Part shown: positions 1 through 10,754 of the stretch, piece after piece
Layout of the letters: the number at the start of each line of letters is the position of its first letter
Position numbering within the stretch: the stretch's first letter is position 1
Assembly (NCBI GenBank): GCA_032622095.1
Contig: CP136067.1
Location: 52,987,899-53,051,898 of the forward strand
Origin: Siphonodentalium dalli
Lineage: Eukaryota > Mollusca > Scaphopoda > Gadilida > Siphonodentaliidae
DNA length: 64,000 bases
Direction of reading: 5' to 3'
Translations under genes and position numbers: made by a program
The notes under the pieces: generated by a model
Databases searched by the model: none
What the model was told of the DNA's origin: nothing
Seen by the model: the letters and a program-made list of their open reading frames with translations, nothing else

Positions 1-370
1 TCAAATGAAAAAGTAAGAGCATATTCGGACACATGGACGCGACAAGAGAGTGTTCATATAGGGTTCCACCCACACGTTTCCAATTACACCCCTTGAGTAA
101 GATCAAACTCCCAGTTTTGCGAAATTCAATTTGCACCCACCTACCTCGGATTGAAAGTTTCCAGCTGGTACCTCAAATTTCCACCTGTTAGAAATGTCTA
201 ACCTAATACTACCAATGATTTGGAAAATTTACATCTGATGGCCATATAGGCCACAATTTTGACTAAAAGTCGAACAATATGCTATTGATTCAGACTCACT
301 GGTCTCAAAACAAATTTCTCACAAATTACTGGTTGTGAAATTAAACAATGAGAACAATGTCAGCCTTTAT

Positions 371-826
371 GTTGCACTGGTGTAAATAGGGTTCGGGGTG
401 ACATCTAGCGGATGCGGGAGGATTATATAGGAGAGAATAAAATATACACTGAATATGGGCCCTGATTGGTCAATAGCCTTGTGTGCTTTTTGCATAAAAA
501 AATCATCACACCTCTTCCCTATGATTTCACATAGGTAAAATAGCCATTGGCACAGGAATTAACCCGTTGTAGTGAAGTTTGAATTTTTTGGTGTGGTCTA
601 AATTATGACAGTATTTTGTTTATGCGGTTCTGACACTAGTTACGAAAACACAAGATTTAAAGGCGAATTCCCTGCTAGACAGACATGATTTTGTTGTGTA
701 AAAAGTTTCCCCAAATGTAAATTTTTCAGATTTAAAGAAAATTTTGGACCCAACATTTATATTGCCAACAGTATACGCTAAAATGTTAGCACTGAGGCCT
801 ATGGAAAACATTTACACCAGTATAAC
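371..826. mobile_element. Non-autonomous inverted-repeat element, 455-bp family, copy 1
   Basis: The termini are inverted copies of a short sequence close to TTACACTGGTGTAAAT, which is itself almost palindromic. The interior is collinear with the copies at 45001-45454 and 46354-46806, for example the shared stretches around the words GTGACATCTAGCGG and CACCTCTTCCCTATG. This copy is the most diverged: its ends read GTTGCACTGG and CCAGTATAAC. There is no transposase. The length and terminal inverted repeats (TIRs) suit a MITE of a DNA transposon; the superfamily is not assignable because the target duplication is unclear. Confidence 0.7.
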
Positions 827-1184
827 CTGTATGTGGTGTAAACTTGTTTGTATCTGCCTATGAGGTATGAAATTTCCAACTGTTGAATATTTTTGACCAA
901 CGTTGGGGAGAGACATCCACCAAGCCACCAAACACCCTAATCGGTCACCCCACCGTGGCCGAGTCGCTGTTCGGCCGAAATGGTATGGTCGGGTGACGAT
1001 AAAATTTAACTATAAACTATTAATAATATGTTTGTATATTCATAATTTAGTGTACAAATAATATAATCTCAATTGTCGCTGTACTATATATGAAACCACT
1101 GTGATATTTAACACAAATTTGATCTTACAAATTAATAAATACTATTGGTATTTCATGGTATACATTTTTTCAGAGTTGACTCCA

Positions 1185-1661
1185 GGGCCCGTATTCACCA
1201 ACTCTGCATTGATTTTATTATAGTCCAGTTAGTTTATATCGGACGAGACTCAACGCAAACCAGTCTGTGGTCGTCGCTGTATAGAATTATCCAGTCAATG
1301 GGACTTAATTATATTGACTATTGGCTATCGCCGGTTACAAAAAATAAACACATGCGCGCATAGCAGTATAGTAAATACACGTTTGGTTCATTTTTGAGCA
1401 AAACACACCACTGACGAAATGAATTATATCTTCAAAACTCATTCCCCAGAAAGATTCAGTTTGAGTCTCTATACGGCTTATGTGTAAGTAACGCGCGTAT
1501 TGATCCGAATTATATCAGCCGAGTGTTCGTGATTTGGTCACGAGGTGGTGTCTATATTGACGACAGTGTGTCGTAAATGCTAGCGAATGTACCTTGTCGT
1601 TCAGCCGCTGCCACACAAACTACCCGGTTTATAAAATAAACCCAGTTGGTGAATACGAGCC
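1185..1661. mobile_element. MITE-like element with 19-bp terminal inverted repeats
   Basis: The left end GGGCCCGTATTCACCAACT is mirrored at 1643-1661 by AGTTGGTGAATACGAGCC with one or two mismatches. The sub-terminal regions also pair partly. The 477-bp interior has no recognisable coding sequence. This is the usual architecture of a non-autonomous DNA transposon. No second copy was seen in the window, so the boundaries rest on the inverted repeat alone. Confidence 0.55.
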
Positions 1662-2397
1662 AATAGTTTCCCACTGCGTTTTTGGCGAATAATAGAGAGG
1701 TTTAGATTGAAAACTTCTAACTTCCCACGTCAAGAAATATCAGGCTATACCCTTAGTCATGGCGTGGTGGGAGATCGTGACCAATCGTAGAACAGCTACA
1801 GTTTGTTGATCAACTATGTACACTACCGTGTGTGAATGTTAGGCACGACTATAGCAGCCTCAGCTGTTGGTGCTGTCTTGGTATGGCAATGTTTCGCTTC
1901 TTATTGACAACTAACTAAATCGCTGTGCTATGTTGGACGGACTTCGTTTGAAAATAGAATTTGTATCAAACATTTTAGGGTATAGTGGACCGATTTCCCC
2001 CCATAATAAGGTAAAAATAAAGGATTCTTTTCACTTATATTAGCTTCTAATCCCATGACATAACATTTTAAGAGTATAATTGGTGGCGGATTTTGTTAGA
2101 AAATACAAAATGTGAATTCTATAGAAGTTTTTTTTAAATTAGTTTATCGGACACAAATCCAACAAACACAAAGTCTATATCTAAGAAAACAAATATGGGA
2201 ATTAGTACTGAAGACTCTAAAGAATGATGAACAATAAACACAATATTCATATGTTTTGAGTGACGACCGCTTAACCAGGGGTGTAACTGGCTGAGTATAC
2301 TGGATAATATATAGAGTCACAGAATATTTTGCTGTTGTTGTATGGAAGAGGTGGGAACATCTTTAGCATCGGATCAGTGTCCTTTATTTGAGAATAA
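1662..2397. other. AT-rich intergenic stretch, nothing recognised
   Basis: No coding exon, repeat family member or RNA gene was recognised. The end at about 2266-2285 carries CTTAACCAGGGGTG, which matches the termini of the element at 9908-10471 and may be the solo end of a lost copy. Confidence 0.4.
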
Positions 2398-2751
2398 GGG
2401 TCAATCCACACCGGGCGCGAGCGCGCGAGTTTTACGGCCGTTTTCTGTCGTCCGTAGCGGTTCATAGCGCGCGATTTTTATATTCACACCGAAAGCGACC
2501 GGATCGCTTTGTCGTGCGCGATGGCTTGGGTATATAATCGTTTGAGTGCATTATTTACAGGCAGGTCACAAATAAAATGTATATGGACATTATAATAAGA
2601 GTTTGCTAAACATGTACATGTAAGAGTTTTAAAAACTCATTTAATTGTCAAATATACTATGTCAAGTGGAATAGTGCACGGGCTTCCTAAATTCTCATAA
2701 GAATTGCGTTTAATTGAATTTCATTCCTAAATTCCAGTTTGTAAGTTTTTT

Positions 2752-3042
2752 TTATCGGAGAGTGGGGGGGGGGGGGCAAATTGTGGGCAAAGTGACATCA
2801 CAAGCTTGGAATGGATTGGGACCAAACATTAACCAGACGATCCTGTTATTACGTCGAGCTCTTGCCAGACATTTTTCTCTTCTCATTTGTCCTTGCACTT
2901 CAGTTATCAGCATGTCGCTAAAGTCCTCCATCACCTTTGTTATCGCGACGATGAATGAATGTGTCGCCTTCAAATATAGGAGGAATACGCGCGTATAAAT
3001 ATCCCATTTGACAGCGACCCAATTATCCCGCTGGTTTGCCAC
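2752..3042 (-). CDS. Unrecognised 96-residue reading frame inside the fold-back element
   Basis: This frame lies between the arms of the fold-back element and is less AT-biased than its surroundings. The predicted peptide is rich in charged residues in the middle (QMRREKCLARARRNNR) and ends in a run of prolines read from the poly-G tract. I do not recognise a family. It could be a shred of a transposase or captured host exon, or chance. The proline tail from a homopolymer argues that at least the end is not coding. Confidence 0.15.
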   Translation of the reverse strand: MANQRDNWVAVKWDIYTRVFLLYLKATHSFIVAITKVMEDFSDMLITEVQGQMRREKCLARARRNNRIVWLMFGPNPFQACDVTLPTICPPPPTLR

Positions 3043-3120
3043 AAAGCGAGAAATCGACGTAGCATAAAATCACTGCTGTGATCGCCTCGTGGTCAACGAT
3101 TCAGTCGCTTGCGGTGTGAT

Positions 3121-4101
3121 CACAGTGTTCGCGCTGGAGCGAAAAATATTGTGGCCAAAAGTTTAGCCAAATGAAAATTTGATTAGCCAAATGAAAAAAA
3201 CTTTGGCCAAATGGTTTTTGGCCAAATTAAAAAAACTTTGGCCAAATTAAATCCTCATTTTCTGGGCGGTTCACAATTAATGACTAAAATATTTGTTTTA
3301 TACTTGATTTGTTACTCAGAATAAAAACATAATTAAAACAACACAAAAACAACTTTAAAAACAATATTATACGAACATAGGTATCACACAGGCAGATCAA
3401 TTCATAAAACATTAATATAGAATACGGCTATCGCAAACATGAAACTAAAATTCGATATAATTATAATCACACAAATCCGCTAAAACAATTGTAATAACTC
3501 TATGTCGATGACACCACGACGGTCGCTAACTATATTGCTTATCATAGTAAGGTGATAACTGTTGAATATCTATTGTTTTCAAACCTTTTATGGTGTGCAG
3601 ACAGGTTATTAGACGGAACGCAGTTAATGACAAATTACGTAACTATTCAGGTAAGAACTGCTCGTCTGTAAGGAACAAACCATTTAGGTAATTTATCTAA
3701 ATTATCTTCCAGACTGCCTAATCAACAAAACATTACATAGCCAGTATACAGCTTAAGTGTTTTAACGATTAGGCTGGTTGAATGTTAGAGCTTACCTTTT
3801 GCGGTCTCGTGAAGTTTGATTATGTGCAGTTTCAATGTGTAATGTTCCCTTTGTACAGCTGTCACAATTCAATCAACGCCACCGTTACAGTACGATATTT
3901 CTGTGGTACGAAATACTTTCGTCGCCTAATATCGTCTTGAATGTCGATCTATTCAGCGCTTTTTTAGTTAGCTCCATGCTTTCCGTCTCCATTTGGGGTA
4001 AAAAAAAATTAGCCAAAAGTTTACCCAAATGAAATTTTTATTAGCCAAATTCGAAAAAGATCGGCCATTGGCTAATTTGGCTACCGACAGCGCGAACCAT
4101 G
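3121..4101. mobile_element. hAT-like non-autonomous element (981 bp) nested in the fold-back element
   Basis: The ends are inverted: CACAGTGTTCGCGCTGG on the left and CAGCGCGAACCATG on the right. They are flanked by the imperfect 8-bp repeats GGTGTGAT and AGTGTGAA, consistent with an old hAT 8-bp target duplication. Both ends carry degenerate GCCAAA-rich sub-terminal repeats. The right half is repeated at 34003-34188, and the terminal motif also occurs at 13411-13629. No transposase frame is visible. Confidence 0.65.
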
Positions 4102-4194
4102 AGTGTGAATATAAAAATCGCGCGCTTTGAACTGCTACGGACGACAGAAAACGGCCGTTATAATCGCGCGCCCGCGTCCGGTGTGGATTGACCC

Positions 4195-5753
4195 GTAGTC
4201 TTATTTTGTTTAAGGCACACAAAATTCGCCAATTCGCCTGGTATTTATTTGCAAGTATTTCGATACAGAAAGCTTTTATGCGTCAGAAAATGGACGAAAA
4301 ATACTTATAAATACATCTGTACTACAACTAACTACTTGAGAAGTAAATATCTGTATCGATGCTACCAACATTTGCCAATATATATCATGCAATTATCTCG
4401 CAAGAATCAATTATACAGGTATTTGAAGACAAATATTAGTGGCACCGTTACTTGACTAGAACGTCGTAAACTTTGGTATTGGTGCATTGTCATCACTATC
4501 AGGCAAACTTTCCAGTGTGTGAATGTACCCTTAGTTCCGACGTTTTTCACAGTTTACTTAAGTTTCATGTAACAAAGTTGGTGTTTTGTTTCTGGGTTGA
4601 CAAAATCTTGGTCATGTTTATGTTCATAAATCAATGCGCCAATTACTGTTTTGAATTTTGTTCGTTTAAAAGTGGATACAGCTCCATTAATAAATCAGGA
4701 AAATTATTCCAATGTGTAATCTTTTGTTATGTGTGGAATTTACTTTTCCTCATGTATATTTTTATGGCACAGAATTCTTTCTGAGCATGTTGGTAGCTTA
4801 CAGCTGTCCAAATTGTATTTGCGTTTACTGGTTTTATATTGGGTGGGTTTGTGAGGCCATTTAAAGGCCCACTTAATTTTCGAACCCCCAGATCACATAT
4901 ATAAAAGGTATGCCATGTTATATACCATTTGAAAAAAGAAAGAGGAAGCTCCAAAACATTGTATTATTAACTTAACCGGTGTTATAAACTGTGAACATTG
5001 TTTTTGTTGAGTTACCGACGTGTTTTTGTGCTTAAGTTTTATCTGTTTTGTTGTGCAAAGTGTATTATTTTTAATTGAGGGAGAATAGCTCTATATCTGA
5101 AAGATAGAGTTATTCCCCTTCCATTGAACATATATTTTTAGTTTGAATTCCGTTGCATTCTGGGGATCTTCTATGGGCATCTTCTGAGACACATACGTTT
5201 AAAATGGTTATGAATTATAGTATTTGAATCATATTTTATGGCATAGATTGCTATTAAAACCGTATGTCAAGGCACTATAAACAAATAATCAGTGACTCGA
5301 AAAGTATGTGGGTCTGTAAAGTGTTTATTATGCGGAGTGTTTGGGCTCTTTTTATTGGTGTGTACTACTACTATAACTACGGATTAACGACAATTAAAGA
5401 TGGTATATCTATTCCTGTATCACGTGTTATATAGTTTCATGTGTATACAATAACACATATATGAACGAAGACTCCTGTCCGGAAACGCTTCTATCAATTG
5501 ATATAATACAATTGATTTTCTGATACAACACATTCAATCAATTTGTGACATTTCACGGCTCGCCGAAACGTTCGCAGCGGAGCAGTCGAGAGAACTCTAT
5601 CTCTCTTTGAGATTTCCCGAAAGTGTAACGATGGTATAGATAAGATAAGATACGATACGATAAGATTTATATACATAAACACAAATAAAGTCAGTATGCT
5701 AAGAACACAATGCATAATACAGCAATAATTAATAAATAATTACATGCGAACCA
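4195..5753. other. AT-rich stretch with only minor simple repeats
   Basis: No gene or transposon was recognised. A short GATAA/GATAC run lies near 5640-5668. Several small reading frames are present, but they have no family resemblance and no splice-site support. Confidence 0.4.
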
Positions 5754-6302
5754 GGGGGGGGGGGGGGGGGGGGGGTGAACAAAAAATTCCGGCACCTATG
5801 CATCAAAGCCACACCAACAAGCAAATTTTTCCGCAACTGAAAAAAAAATTCCTGCTTGTTTTTTTAGTGTTTGGGCAATGAGTTGGGCTTCAAAACCACT
5901 TTGAATGAGAGAAATAATGTAATTCTAACTGGTAAACTGACTGCAGGCAGTTATCGTGTTGTATTTTGTTGCAAATTTTGAAATCCAAGATGGCCGCTGG
6001 AAGCCATGTTTTTTTGGCCGAATGACCTCAAAATGACTCATTCCTATTTACATGTCCATGTTAACATCCATGATAAATAGTATGCACAGAAATTCATATA
6101 CAGCTGTTTACATTGAATTTCCCCTCGCAAATCTCTGTTTTAGTGTTAAAGGGGGGGGGTGGGTGTAAAAAAAAATGGTCGGAAAAAACTGCCGAAAACG
6201 GGAAATAATTTGGCGGTGGGGGTGGTGGGTACAAAAAATTATCGAAAGGGAAAAAATGCCATACGTGCCTGAATTTTTTTTCCGACCCTCCCCCCCCCCC
6301 CC
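5754..6302. repeat. Region bounded by a 22-nt G tract and a 13-nt C tract
   Basis: G runs from 5754 to 5775 and C from 6290 to 6302, with further G-rich and A-rich runs at 6150-6250. The opposed G and C tracts hint at an inverted arrangement, but the sequence between them shows no convincing long pairing. No coding content was recognised. Confidence 0.45.
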
Positions 6303-6305
6303 GTG

Positions 6306-8405
6306 TGCGACCATGGCATTTCTATATAACTGCATGTGTTTTATTGTGTGATGGCGTGCATAATATTCATTCAGAACGCTTATCAAAGAACCACCGGACC
6401 ACGCTGCTGATTTTGCTGCTTATTTCAGGGGTATCATTCTTCATTATACAATTAAATTTCTGATCGTTTGACGTACTTGTAAAATTACTGTGATAACTAC
6501 CAACAATTAGGAAATGTTCATTTCTGAGATTGAAATAGTGTCATTCCACAATGAAGTGATACTCAATTTCTATATTAGCACCGCGGTCCTGTATTTAAGG
6601 TAGAGTATCTCCCCTTCCTTAATTATAGGCTGATGGTATTTACCTTTCTCAATAGCGAGTTTATGATCACTAATGCAGAGTTTTGTTTTTATTAACCCTA
6701 TCTTGTACATCAAGTGTGTTTGTTAAGTAAGTCTCTAAGACATACTCATTTTAAACAACCTATACGTTCTGATTTCTTCTGTCCATCTCGTGTAGTGCCA
6801 TCAAATATAGATCTCTTGAATCTTTCACATTTTCTTCCCGAATCTTATACTTGAGATTTCTAATGATACTATTATGTTTGGTTATGTAATGAAACCTGTA
6901 GGGCAATTTTGTTATCAAAATGTGTAATTACTAAACCGGAAATATTTACTCTATAGACTATACATTACTCCGGCCATACCGGTACACTTTTGTTAGACGA
7001 AACTATAGTGACCTTTGAACTTCCCATGATTCTCTTGGATATCCCATAATAATAATCTCGGGTATAAAAACTTTTCGCGCCGAAAACATTCACTCGATTT
7101 CGAATTCTTCGAAATGTCACTTCGATTCAATTTTCCCACCCACCCTATCCCCTTTGTAGTTTTTCCTGCTTTAGATAAGTTGCAGATCATTTTTCACTGT
7201 AATTCGCTTACCGCTATAGAATAATGGTTATTTCTTGAGATTTTGTCTCTTTTCTGATTACATAATTGTGAATAGATGTGTTATATATTTATGTGGACAG
7301 AATTGCAGAATTCACAATCATTTAATTTGTAAAAGGTAGAGTGCAAGCATGAGGAGGAGAGAAAAGTGAGAGTAAGGTTTCATTATTGTTCACATGTTTA
7401 ATGTATGTTTGTTGGGAGATCAGATCTCAATAAATAATATTATGTTCATTCCGCCTTAGTCATATTTCCATATGTAGTGGTTCTAGTTAATAGTGGAGGG
7501 AGTAGTAATTTATTTTGACCGCCAACTGCGTTTATCGTCCTGAATAAAGAGTTACGTTTATGATTAATGAATTCGGCAATGCATGGATAATCGTGCTCAG
7601 TGATATTTAATCACCAACTTGTGACGATGTAAGAATACATATCACGATATAAAATTAGTAACGAAGAAATATCCCACTTGATTATCGCATAATTTAAGAA
7701 AATATCATTATAAAATCAAATTTGCCTGTTAATTGATTGAAGCATTTCCGGACAGGTATCTACGACTCATTTTTATTATTTCACATACCAGAAGCTATAT
7801 AAAACGTATTTTGGAAGAGATCGTCCATCTTTAACATAAATCCAGGCTTTTAAAACCAGCTTGTCTTGGGGTATATACATAAAGCATATAAATTATACAT
7901 AAACTTATAAAACATTTAACACACGTATGCAAATGCTACATTTAAGTGCAATAATGCTGTGGTGAGATGTACAAGACATAAGACTCGTGCATTTTACATG
8001 CACGCGGGAAATATACACGCCTGTTCTTTTGTGCAGAGAAGCCATTCGCTGTGTATGCATGTCGCGTTTTATTTTTCGGCGTTCATCCATCCGGAAGTTG
8101 TATTGGATACAACAGGTGATGGCTTATATTATATGACAGTGGGATTAGTATATTATTGATTTCCTCGTCCATATATATAGTCTTGCAGCTGTAGATGCGA
8201 AATACATATATACGATACATAGAGCGCACCGTTGCGGGTATTCGCAATTTTAAAATATGCAGGTTTTATACATCTCGCCGCTGCAATAACCTGGTTATAA
8301 ATCTACTACTGCCCATATGTCAAACTCCAGCTCCGGAAACCTACGTCATAAATTGCTCGAAAATGGCGGCAAGATATCCCGCAAGCCAATTCCAATAAGC
8401 ATGCC
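6306..8405. other. AT-rich stretch, nothing recognised
   Basis: About 2.1 kb with no exon-like frame, transposon end or tandem repeat that I could support. Small frames on both strands do not resemble known families. Confidence 0.4.
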
Positions 8406-8406
8406 A

Positions 8407-8505
8407 TAAAACTAATGACATATGACAACAACTCATCTCGGATACAGAAAAGCCCTGCTATCGAACACATGACTGCGTTTTAACCCTTTCATGGCTGAAT
8501 TTTAA
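8407..8505 (+). repeat. Direct duplicate of 9081-9177
   Basis: About 95 bp, from ACTAATGACATATGA through AACCCTTTCATGGCTG, recurs about 675 bp downstream with few differences. The duplicate includes the left 19 bp of the TTAA MITE that occupies the downstream copy. Here, however, the element breaks off and a second TTAA follows at 8502-8505. Confidence 0.75.
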
Positions 8506-9158
8506 GTGCCGAAAAGGATAAACATGGCAACCGTTTAGGAAGTCATGAATCAAGCGCTAGCAACTGATGACGCTTCCGGTGTCATTTCAACCTTTCCAAA
8601 ATATGGGAACTCTTTGTTAACGTTCAAAATTATCTATTTTGGCTATTCAACTTTACTTTGGTATGTACGTTCCAAATCTTTTCCAAATTTCTGTAAACCG
8701 CTCCTGGATCATGCCTCACAAATCTTGTATCATGATGGACGGGGAAACCTGCATCTGTACAAATTTGGCAACAGAACCATAAACCACCCCCATATCTTTA
8801 ATATGCTTTGCAGCTACGTTCCTTTTCCATCATGATATGCACACACCCGTTTTATGCACATATCACATGAAAAATTATATTTATAGCGACAGAATTATCA
8901 GTCATTTTACTATTCTATATCCTTTGTTGACTTATAGATAGCCGAGGGTTCGCCCTTGGTTACCAGTCGATCCTTCATACTAGTATTTTCCTGCTAGTCC
9001 GTGGGGTCGGTGTGGTGCTATCCACCCAGTTTGTAGTTACTAGGTCTTGACATCCCCTTTGCCATTTGGCATAAACCATAAAACATAAAACTAATGACAT
9101 ATCAGAACAACTCATCTCGGATACAGAAAAGCCCTGCTTTCGAACACATGACTGCGTT

Positions 9159-9619
9159 TTAACCCTTTCATGGCTGGAGCTTCCTGAATTTTTGCGAAAA
9201 CCCTGTGACAATGCATTCTCTTATATATGCAAGTCGATCATAGGTCGCCTCGCATATATAAGAGAATGCATTGGCCAAACAAATTATATATTATTTTTTA
9301 TAATTGTTAAAACATGTAAGAAAATGAAAAAATAAAATAAAAATTGTTAAAGAATGTAAGAAATAATGATAAAAAATGATAAACATTCTTAAAGAGTGTA
9401 GGAAAAAATGATAAAAATTGATAAATACTTAAAGAAAAATTAATAGATAATGATAAACAATGATAAAAATTGTTAAAGAATGTGAGAAAAATTGATAAAA
9501 AGTTGTTAGGCCAATGCATTCTCTTATATATGGGAGGCGACCTATGGTCGACTGCCATATATAAGAGAATGCATTTGGCACACGGTCTTTAATGCGCAGC
9601 TCCCGACATGAAGGGTTAA
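9159..9619. mobile_element. TTAA MITE (piggyBac-like), family T1, copy A
   Basis: The element is flanked by TTAA at 9159-9162 and 9616-9619. Its inverted ends are CCCTTTCATGGCTGGAGC and GCTCCCGACATGAAGGG. It contains two near-perfect 66-bp palindromes (about 9210-9275 and 9512-9577) built on CAATGCATTCTCTTATATAT and its complement. Between them lies an AT-rich degenerate minisatellite (GATAAAAATTGTTAAAGAATG type). There is no coding sequence. TTAA target duplication plus short TIRs is diagnostic of piggyBac-type mobilisation; a transposase source is not in the window. Confidence 0.8.
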
Positions 9620-9907
9620 GGCGACATTGAAAAAATGCAATACCATTTCACAACCTATAGAAAAATCCTCGCCGATGTCACTTATATCTTCCCAATAGTC
9701 ATATTTATATTATATGGGGGAAGGGATTTTTTTGTGAGCTAGCAAGAATTTATATATAGCTCATTCTATCTCTTTGATTGAGTAATTTATATATAGGTGT
9801 AGAAAACTAAGAATACTGTGCCGTGGGGAGAAAATGCTGTTGAGAGAAAGTACCGTTATCATAAATTATTGTCCACAAAGTGTAATTTTATAGGTGTGAG
9901 TTGTGAA

Positions 9908-10471
9908 CATCCCTGGTTAAGTGGTCCTGCTATGTTGTTATGATCCTGATGGGTCCTGCTAACAGGAAGGTAACCCCCTCGAATATATAATCATATAACT
10001 GTCAAATGTGTTATATATTAACGATATATGTGTATATAAGTTTTCACTTTTGCGATATTAAGCTAATCTGAGCGACTTGAGCAAAATCCAGTGTCTGTAT
10101 GAAACACTCAAGAACATATATACTTTTAAATATTTTAATAATGGTGGCGCTGGTGTTTGCAAAACTAAAGGAATAGCCATCTCAATGATGGCCGGTTTGC
10201 AACAACCAACACCGCCATTAGTAAACTTCACAATATCCATGTTTTGAATGTTTAAACATAATAATGGCTCTTCCTCGATTTGTTAATTCGGCTCGCCAGT
10301 AACATGTGGACTCATATCTTAGATTAGAGATTAAAAGCATAGCATAGCTCACACAAACACCATAAAAAATAGCAACTTCTATGGTACAGCATCGCTTTGC
10401 CCTATACCAGAATCATAGCAACTGAGCAGGACCCACCGCGTCATATCAAATTAACCACTTAACCAGGGGTG
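9908..10471. mobile_element. Inverted-repeat element, ends CAYCCCTGGTTAAGTGGT
   Basis: The left end CATCCCTGGTTAAGTGGTCC is mirrored by the right end ACCACTTAACCAGGGGTG. Both inner ends also contain the AGCAGGACC/GGTCCTGCT word and an ATCATAGCAAC-like stretch. A 5-bp direct repeat GTGAA abuts both sides, a possible target duplication. Related ends occur at 2266-2285 and 10600-10641. No coding region is present. Confidence 0.6.
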
Positions 10472-10674
10472 GTGAAAATAATAAAGATCACAAGGTTCAT
10501 TTAAAGAACGTGAAATATTATTATTTGAAAATATAACGATTCTTTTTATTAACACCATCTTTTTGCCCCACCAACATCATAGCTAATTAATCAACACAAT
10601 CCACCAGCATCATAGCGACTTAGCAGGATCACATAGCCAGGGGTACTCATATTGGATAATTGAACTAGAGCTGA

Positions 10675-10754
10675 TCACCACACCCGTATCATAACGTCCC
10701 ATGTCACAATGGCGATTGTCACGACGATGAATGTTCCTTTGGTTGTTTTTGTCG
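10675..10754 (-). CDS. Cys-rich gene, last coding exon (hydrophobic tail)
   Basis: Acceptor TTTTTATTTCAG precedes base 10754. Read in the phase dictated by the previous exon, the exon gives 26 codons, then TGA at 10675-10677. The residues GTFIVVTIAIVTWDVMIRVW form a hydrophobic end, either a membrane anchor or a replaced GPI signal. Reading phase 0 would give a different, longer polar peptide, but that would break the frame. A minus-strand AATAAA-like signal lies near 10543-10548. Confidence 0.5.

Larger units (their letters stand above)
2398..4194. mobile_element. Fold-back element, interrupted by a hAT-like insertion
   Basis: The left arm (from 2398, starting GGGTCAATCCACACCGGGCG) is the reverse complement of the right arm ending at 4194. 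The arms share the words ACGGCCGTTTTCTGTCGTCC and GCGCGATTTTTATATTCACA. The right arm is split: its inner part ends at 3120 (GTCGCTTGCGGTGTGAT) and it resumes at 4102 (AGTGTGAATATAAAAATCG). Removing 3121-4101 restores a continuous arm of about 110 bp or more. Without the insert the element is about 0.8 kb. Its centre holds an unrecognised 96-residue minus-strand reading frame (2752-3042) and a 13-nt G tract (2764-2776). Confidence 0.7.

Noticed and set aside
620-811. 63-codon minus-strand frame repeated at 46598-46789
   Set aside because: It is part of the 455-bp element. Differences between copies are mostly amino-acid-changing, and copy 2 is frameshifted by a T-run change.
9307-9558. Phe/Leu-rich 83-codon frame resembling a membrane protein
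   Set aside because: It is the AT-rich spacer and palindrome of a TTAA MITE.
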